Assembly (NCBI GenBank): GCA_016290135.1
Contig: JAEESW010000023.1
Span: 1-37,541, forward strand
Reading direction: 5' to 3'
Source of the DNA: a bacterium
GTDB lineage: Bacteria; UBP6; UBA1177
Length of the DNA stretch: 37,541 bases
Shown: positions 34,622 through 37,541 of the stretch, in pieces
How the letters are laid out: every line of letters starts with the position of its first letter
Numbering within the stretch: the first letter of the stretch is position 1
Position numbers and translations under genes: made by a program
Notes under the pieces: model-generated
Database searches by the model: none
Told to the model about the DNA's origin: nothing
The model's input: the letters and a program-made list of their open reading frames with translations, nothing else

Positions 34622-35038
34622 ATGAACAAGAAAAACATAAACGTCCTTATCATTGATGACGAAGAGAGCATCCTTTCCAGCCTCCGCAGACTTCTTGAAG
34701 ACAAAGGATACAATGTCGTTACATACACGAATCCGTCTGCAGCGATCGAATACATGAGAAACAATATCGTCCACATCGCCCTTGTCGACATCACGATGCC
34801 GACCATCGACGGTCTTTCCGCTCTCAGCATGATGAAAGAGGTCAACGGCCTTACGCAGATCATCATGATGAGCGCTTACGCTACGACCGACAGAGTCATC
34901 GCAGCTCTTGAAAACGGTGCCAACGATTTCCTTCTCAAACCGTTCGACAACCTCGGACACATCGTATCGATCGTTGAAGAATCAGAAAAGAAGCTTGTCC
35001 GCTGGCAGGCTGTTATCAAACAGCTTGGAGCTCTCTAA
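34622..35038 (+). CDS. Stand-alone response-regulator receiver domain
   Basis: 138 residues, essentially one CheY-type receiver. The acidic pair Asp12-Asp13 (LIIDDEES), the phosphorylation site Asp56 (ALVDITMP), Ser84 in MMSAYATT and Lys106 (LLKPFD) are all present, so it should be phosphorylated normally. No output domain is present. The ATG at 34622 has GGAGG five bases upstream; an earlier in-frame TTG at 34610 overlaps the Shine-Dalgarno. Its stop is followed immediately by the GTG of the HD-GYP gene, so together they act like a split RpfG-type REC/HD-GYP regulator. No histidine kinase gene is in the window. Confidence 0.93.
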   Translation: MNKKNINVLIIDDEESILSSLRRLLEDKGYNVVTYTNPSAAIEYMRNNIVHIALVDITMPTIDGLSALSMMKEVNGLTQIIMMSAYATTDRVIAALENGANDFLLKPFDNLGHIVSIVEESEKKLVRWQAVIKQLGAL

Positions 35039-36313
35039 GTGACTATTTATCCGCAGGCAAGACTCACCCAGCTCCCCATTCAGGATGTAGATTTTCCATC
35101 TTCTTTTGCCGCAGATTTTGTTTCCGAATTCGTCAAAGCGTGCGAGCTCGACAATTCAGGCCGCGGGATCTATCACAGCTGGAAAGTCTGCATTATCTCC
35201 TGCAGGATCGGCAGAAAACTGAATCTTGACAAAAATTCGATGAAGGAGCTTTTTTTCGCTTCGCTCCTCCACGATATCGGCGGAGTCATGGTCGGAGGTC
35301 ATGTCATCGACCTTCTGACACAGATCCCGGACATCTACGGGCAGAAAAGCAATTTCCGCATATTTGCACATCCGCACAGAGGAGAAACGATACTCGGCAC
35401 ATTCCCTACTTTCAGGAACATCAGCGAGATCGTCGGGACTCATCACGAATTTTTCGACGGCACAGGTTTTCCGAAAGGTCTGAAAGGCGACAGGATCCCG
35501 CTCGCTTCACGGATAATCAGAGTCGCTGATGCTGTCGATATAGCTATGCAGGTCCATTCTGCGGAAGATCCGGATGAGATCATATCACTGCTCGGGATCT
35601 TTTCAGGCGAAGAATTCGACCCTGATGTCTATGACATTTTCATAGATCTTGTTAAAAACGAGGCTCTTTTCGACGAAGTAAAGACTGATGACGTGATCGA
35701 AATGAATATGACGGCACTCAAAAAGGAGATGCACGACCACCATCTGCTCTCCTCGCCTGATACACTCAACCGTTTTTTCAAAATGGTCGCATCCATTGCG
35801 GACAACCTTACATCGTCGGAATACAACCACTCTCTGCGCGTGGCAGAGCTTTCTGTCCAGGCGGCATACCTGATGGATCTCAACGAAAGTGAGATTCTGA
35901 CTATCCGCTGGGCTTCCTTCCTCCACGACATCGGCAAGATCGCGGGAAACCGTTCCATCTACCGCAAACGGGAAAAGCTCACGGATGAAGAGTGGCTGAC
36001 TGTCAAGGCTCATTCGCAGAAAACTTACGACATACTCAACAAAGTAGCCGGAATGGAAAAGATAGCCTACTACGCCCTCTATCACCACGAAAACCAGGAC
36101 GGATCAGGCTATCCCGAAGGTCTGAGAGGAGAAAAGATCCCTCTTGCTTCAAGGATCATGCACGTTGCGGATGCCTATGACGCAATCACTTCAAACCGTC
36201 CCTACCACAGGAAGAAGCAGCAGGAAGACGCCCTCAGCGAACTTAAAAAGAACGTCAACAAACAGTTCGATCCGAATGTCGTCGAAGTTTTTTCCAAATT
36301 TCTGATGTCATAA
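35039..36313 (+). CDS. Tandem HD-GYP domain protein
   Basis: 424 residues beginning with GTG directly after the receiver stop. Two HD-GYP modules are visible. Module 1 (about 50-190) has His78-Asp79 in LLHDIGG, AHPHRGETIL, and HHEFFDGTGFPKGLKGDRIP at His135-136; the HD-GYP Lys after HDIG is Gly and GYP is GFP. Module 2 (about 255-424) is canonical: FLHDIGKIAG (His296-Asp297), KAHSQKTYDIL, HHENQDGSGYPEGLRGEKIP (His349-350) and VADAYDAITSNRPYH. HD-GYP domains hydrolyse c-di-GMP (or cGAMP) with a metal centre. Module 2 is expected to be active; module 1 may be a weak or regulatory copy. No TM helix or sensor is present; the upstream receiver is the likely input. Confidence 0.93.
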   Translation: MTIYPQARLTQLPIQDVDFPSSFAADFVSEFVKACELDNSGRGIYHSWKVCIISCRIGRKLNLDKNSMKELFFASLLHDIGGVMVGGHVIDLLTQIPDIYGQKSNFRIFAHPHRGETILGTFPTFRNISEIVGTHHEFFDGTGFPKGLKGDRIPLASRIIRVADAVDIAMQVHSAEDPDEIISLLGIFSGEEFDPDVYDIFIDLVKNEALFDEVKTDDVIEMNMTALKKEMHDHHLLSSPDTLNRFFKMVASIADNLTSSEYNHSLRVAELSVQAAYLMDLNESEILTIRWASFLHDIGKIAGNRSIYRKREKLTDEEWLTVKAHSQKTYDILNKVAGMEKIAYYALYHHENQDGSGYPEGLRGEKIPLASRIMHVADAYDAITSNRPYHRKKQQEDALSELKKNVNKQFDPNVVEVFSKFLMS

Positions 36314-36388
36314 AGTTTTTTATTTCACTAAGCCGCAAAGTAACTCAGAAAATCATCAGACTGTTTGAAGAATAGTCCGCTTTTCTGC

Positions 36389-36416
36389 TTGCCTGTTTCA
36401 AAAAATCAAATATAAT
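36389..36416 (+). promoter_or_regulatory. Candidate promoter of the EGF/LRR gene
   Basis: TTGCCT at 36389 and a perfect TATAAT at 36411 are separated by 16 bases. A GGAGG ribosome site follows at 36444. The 140-base gap holds nothing else I can identify. Confidence 0.55.
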
Positions 36417-36453
36417 TCAATGTTTTTTATTCATTTTTATTTCGGAGGCCGCC

Positions 36454-37541
36454 ATGAAGAAATCGTTTTTATTTTTTGTCGTATTTTTTTCTTTCTTGTC
36501 TGTTTCAGCCGGCTGGGGCGATGACCTCTGCGAAGATGTGACCTGCTCGGGTCACGGCGAATGTCAGGAAGACGGTGAAAATGAATGGTGCGTATGTGAT
36601 GAAGGTTATATTGCAAGCGGTATGAACTGCATTTTAGGCTGTGACGGTGTTACTTGCAGCGGTCACGGTGTCTGCTCGGTCGTAAGCGGTGCGGAGGTGT
36701 GCACTTGCGAAGCGGGATTTAATGCAACGGGACTCAACTGTATTCTGAACGAGGCTTCGACGGTCGATACTCTTGCGATACTCAATGAAACTGACTGCTA
36801 CAACACGGGAAACTGCCATTACAGGCTGATTTTTGCGACAAATGCGTATAGTTTCAATCCTTCGATTGCTTCTCTTTACGACATAATCGTTAATGTTCTT
36901 GATTCCGAAAACGTGTGGCACAACTACCGGAAAACAGTGGCGCAGTGCGTGACTGAAGGTGTATGCGACAATGTTGATGCTCAGTATGTCGATTTCTGGT
37001 TCCAGCATGAAGTGAACGGCAATCAGTATATAACTGTCGAGGTTCTGGGCAACGGTGACGACGCCAGCGACGACATGTACCACGATGTTCTGATTGATCA
37101 CTGCTACGGTATAAACTGCGGGACCGGCGGAAGCTGTGACGGCACTTCGGGTTATCCCGTCTGTTCCTGTGATTACGGCTATGTTCTTCGCGGCGGAATA
37201 TGCGAGGAGGGCTGGTTTGAGGACGAGAATCTTGCCGCAGCCGTTGTAGAACTGCTTCAATACAAAGGTTATGATGTTGAAACGGAAACGGATATTGATC
37301 CTGAAATGCTTGAGGACATAGATTATCTGGCATTAAATAGGAAAAATATCTCGTCTTTGGTTGGAATAGAACTGTTTTCTTCGCTCACTGTTTTGGATAT
37401 TTCTGGAAACAACATTTCAGACTTGTCTCCGCTTGCGGACTGTGAAGAACTTGTGATTCTCAATATGTCCGGCAATCCTGCAAGTGATTTGTCTCCCTTG
37501 AGTACTCTTCCGCTTGTAAGCCTTGATATTTCATATTCGGG
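36454..37541 (+). CDS. Secreted EGF-like and leucine-rich-repeat protein, 3' end beyond window
   Basis: The frame is open from the ATG at 36454 (GGAGG five bases upstream) through the window edge, giving 362 codons so far. A Sec signal (MKKSFLFFVVFFSFLSVSAG) is followed by two tandem EGF-like modules, CEDVTCSGHGECQEDG... and CDGVTCSGHGVCSVVSG..., each with six Cys and a C.CxxGY/F ending. A third EGF-like module (CYGINCGTGGSC ... CSCDYGYVLRGGIC) follows a spacer of about 120 residues. Then internalin-type leucine-rich repeats begin: LTVLDISGNNISDLSPLADC and LVILNMSGNPASDLSPLSTL. It is probably a surface adhesion or interaction protein. Anchor type and total length are unknown because the end is missing. 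Confidence 0.9.
   Translation, partial: MKKSFLFFVVFFSFLSVSAGWGDDLCEDVTCSGHGECQEDGENEWCVCDEGYIASGMNCILGCDGVTCSGHGVCSVVSGAEVCTCEAGFNATGLNCILNEASTVDTLAILNETDCYNTGNCHYRLIFATNAYSFNPSIASLYDIIVNVLDSENVWHNYRKTVAQCVTEGVCDNVDAQYVDFWFQHEVNGNQYITVEVLGNGDDASDDMYHDVLIDHCYGINCGTGGSCDGTSGYPVCSCDYGYVLRGGICEEGWFEDENLAAAVVELLQYKGYDVETETDIDPEMLEDIDYLALNRKNISSLVGIELFSSLTVLDISGNNISDLSPLADCEELVILNMSGNPASDLSPLSTLPLVSLDISYS

Noticed and set aside
36634-37260. Open frame of 208 codons on the minus strand
   Set aside because: Antisense to the EGF/LRR gene, which has a signal peptide, promoter and domain matches.

Overview
The window looks like a piece of a diderm, probably deltaproteobacterial or Myxococcota-like chromosome. 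The signs are a type IVa minor-pilin/PilY1 operon, at least four lipoproteins plus lgt, Myxococcus-type cysteine-rich repeats (the CGDG...CDDG...C pattern) and DUF1566 (Lcl C-terminal) domains on Asp/Thr-rich stalks. Taxonomy is inferred from content only; there is no rRNA gene or other firm marker. No tRNA, CRISPR array, insertion sequence or phage gene is visible, and no stretch over 300 bases lacks a gene.

Left part (1-13127, all on the minus strand): a transmembrane beta-propeller/AraC regulator lies upstream of a seven-gene pilus operon. Read from its promoter, the order is FimU/GspH-like, PilV-like, PilW-like, PilX-like, a 2063-residue PilY1-like tip protein, a secreted protein in the pilY2 position, and a pilin-like gene cut by the window edge. 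This matches the Pseudomonas fimU-pilVWXY1Y2E order. The gap between regulator and operon holds a TATAAT box with no -35 and two direct repeats 42 bp apart, which is what an AraC-type activator site would look like.

Middle (13274-24053): two plus-strand lipoprotein genes share an acidic stalk and paired DUF1566 domains. The larger also carries about 33 cysteine-rich repeat units. They converge on a minus-strand operon encoding a double-FHA membrane protein, an ankyrin lipoprotein, a ParA/CpaE-like ATPase fused to a J-like segment and a RodZ-type HTH, and Lgt, the enzyme that lipidates lipoproteins.

Right part (24180-37541): an M18 aminopeptidase is divergent from the FHA operon and shares a symmetrical promoter with it. 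A HEAT-like lipoprotein and a cobalamin-type radical SAM protein follow. An LTA-synthase-like sulfatase-fold membrane enzyme lies on the minus strand, then a DUF58 protein with queA. Next is a compact signalling operon of a winged-helix protein, a stand-alone receiver and a tandem HD-GYP protein. The window ends inside a secreted EGF-like/leucine-rich-repeat protein.

Overall this is a surface-and-signalling region: pilus tip, stalked cysteine-rich lipoproteins, lipoprotein maturation, FHA/ParA-type organisation and c-di-GMP-type turnover. Function is inferred from family resemblance by eye; no database search was run.
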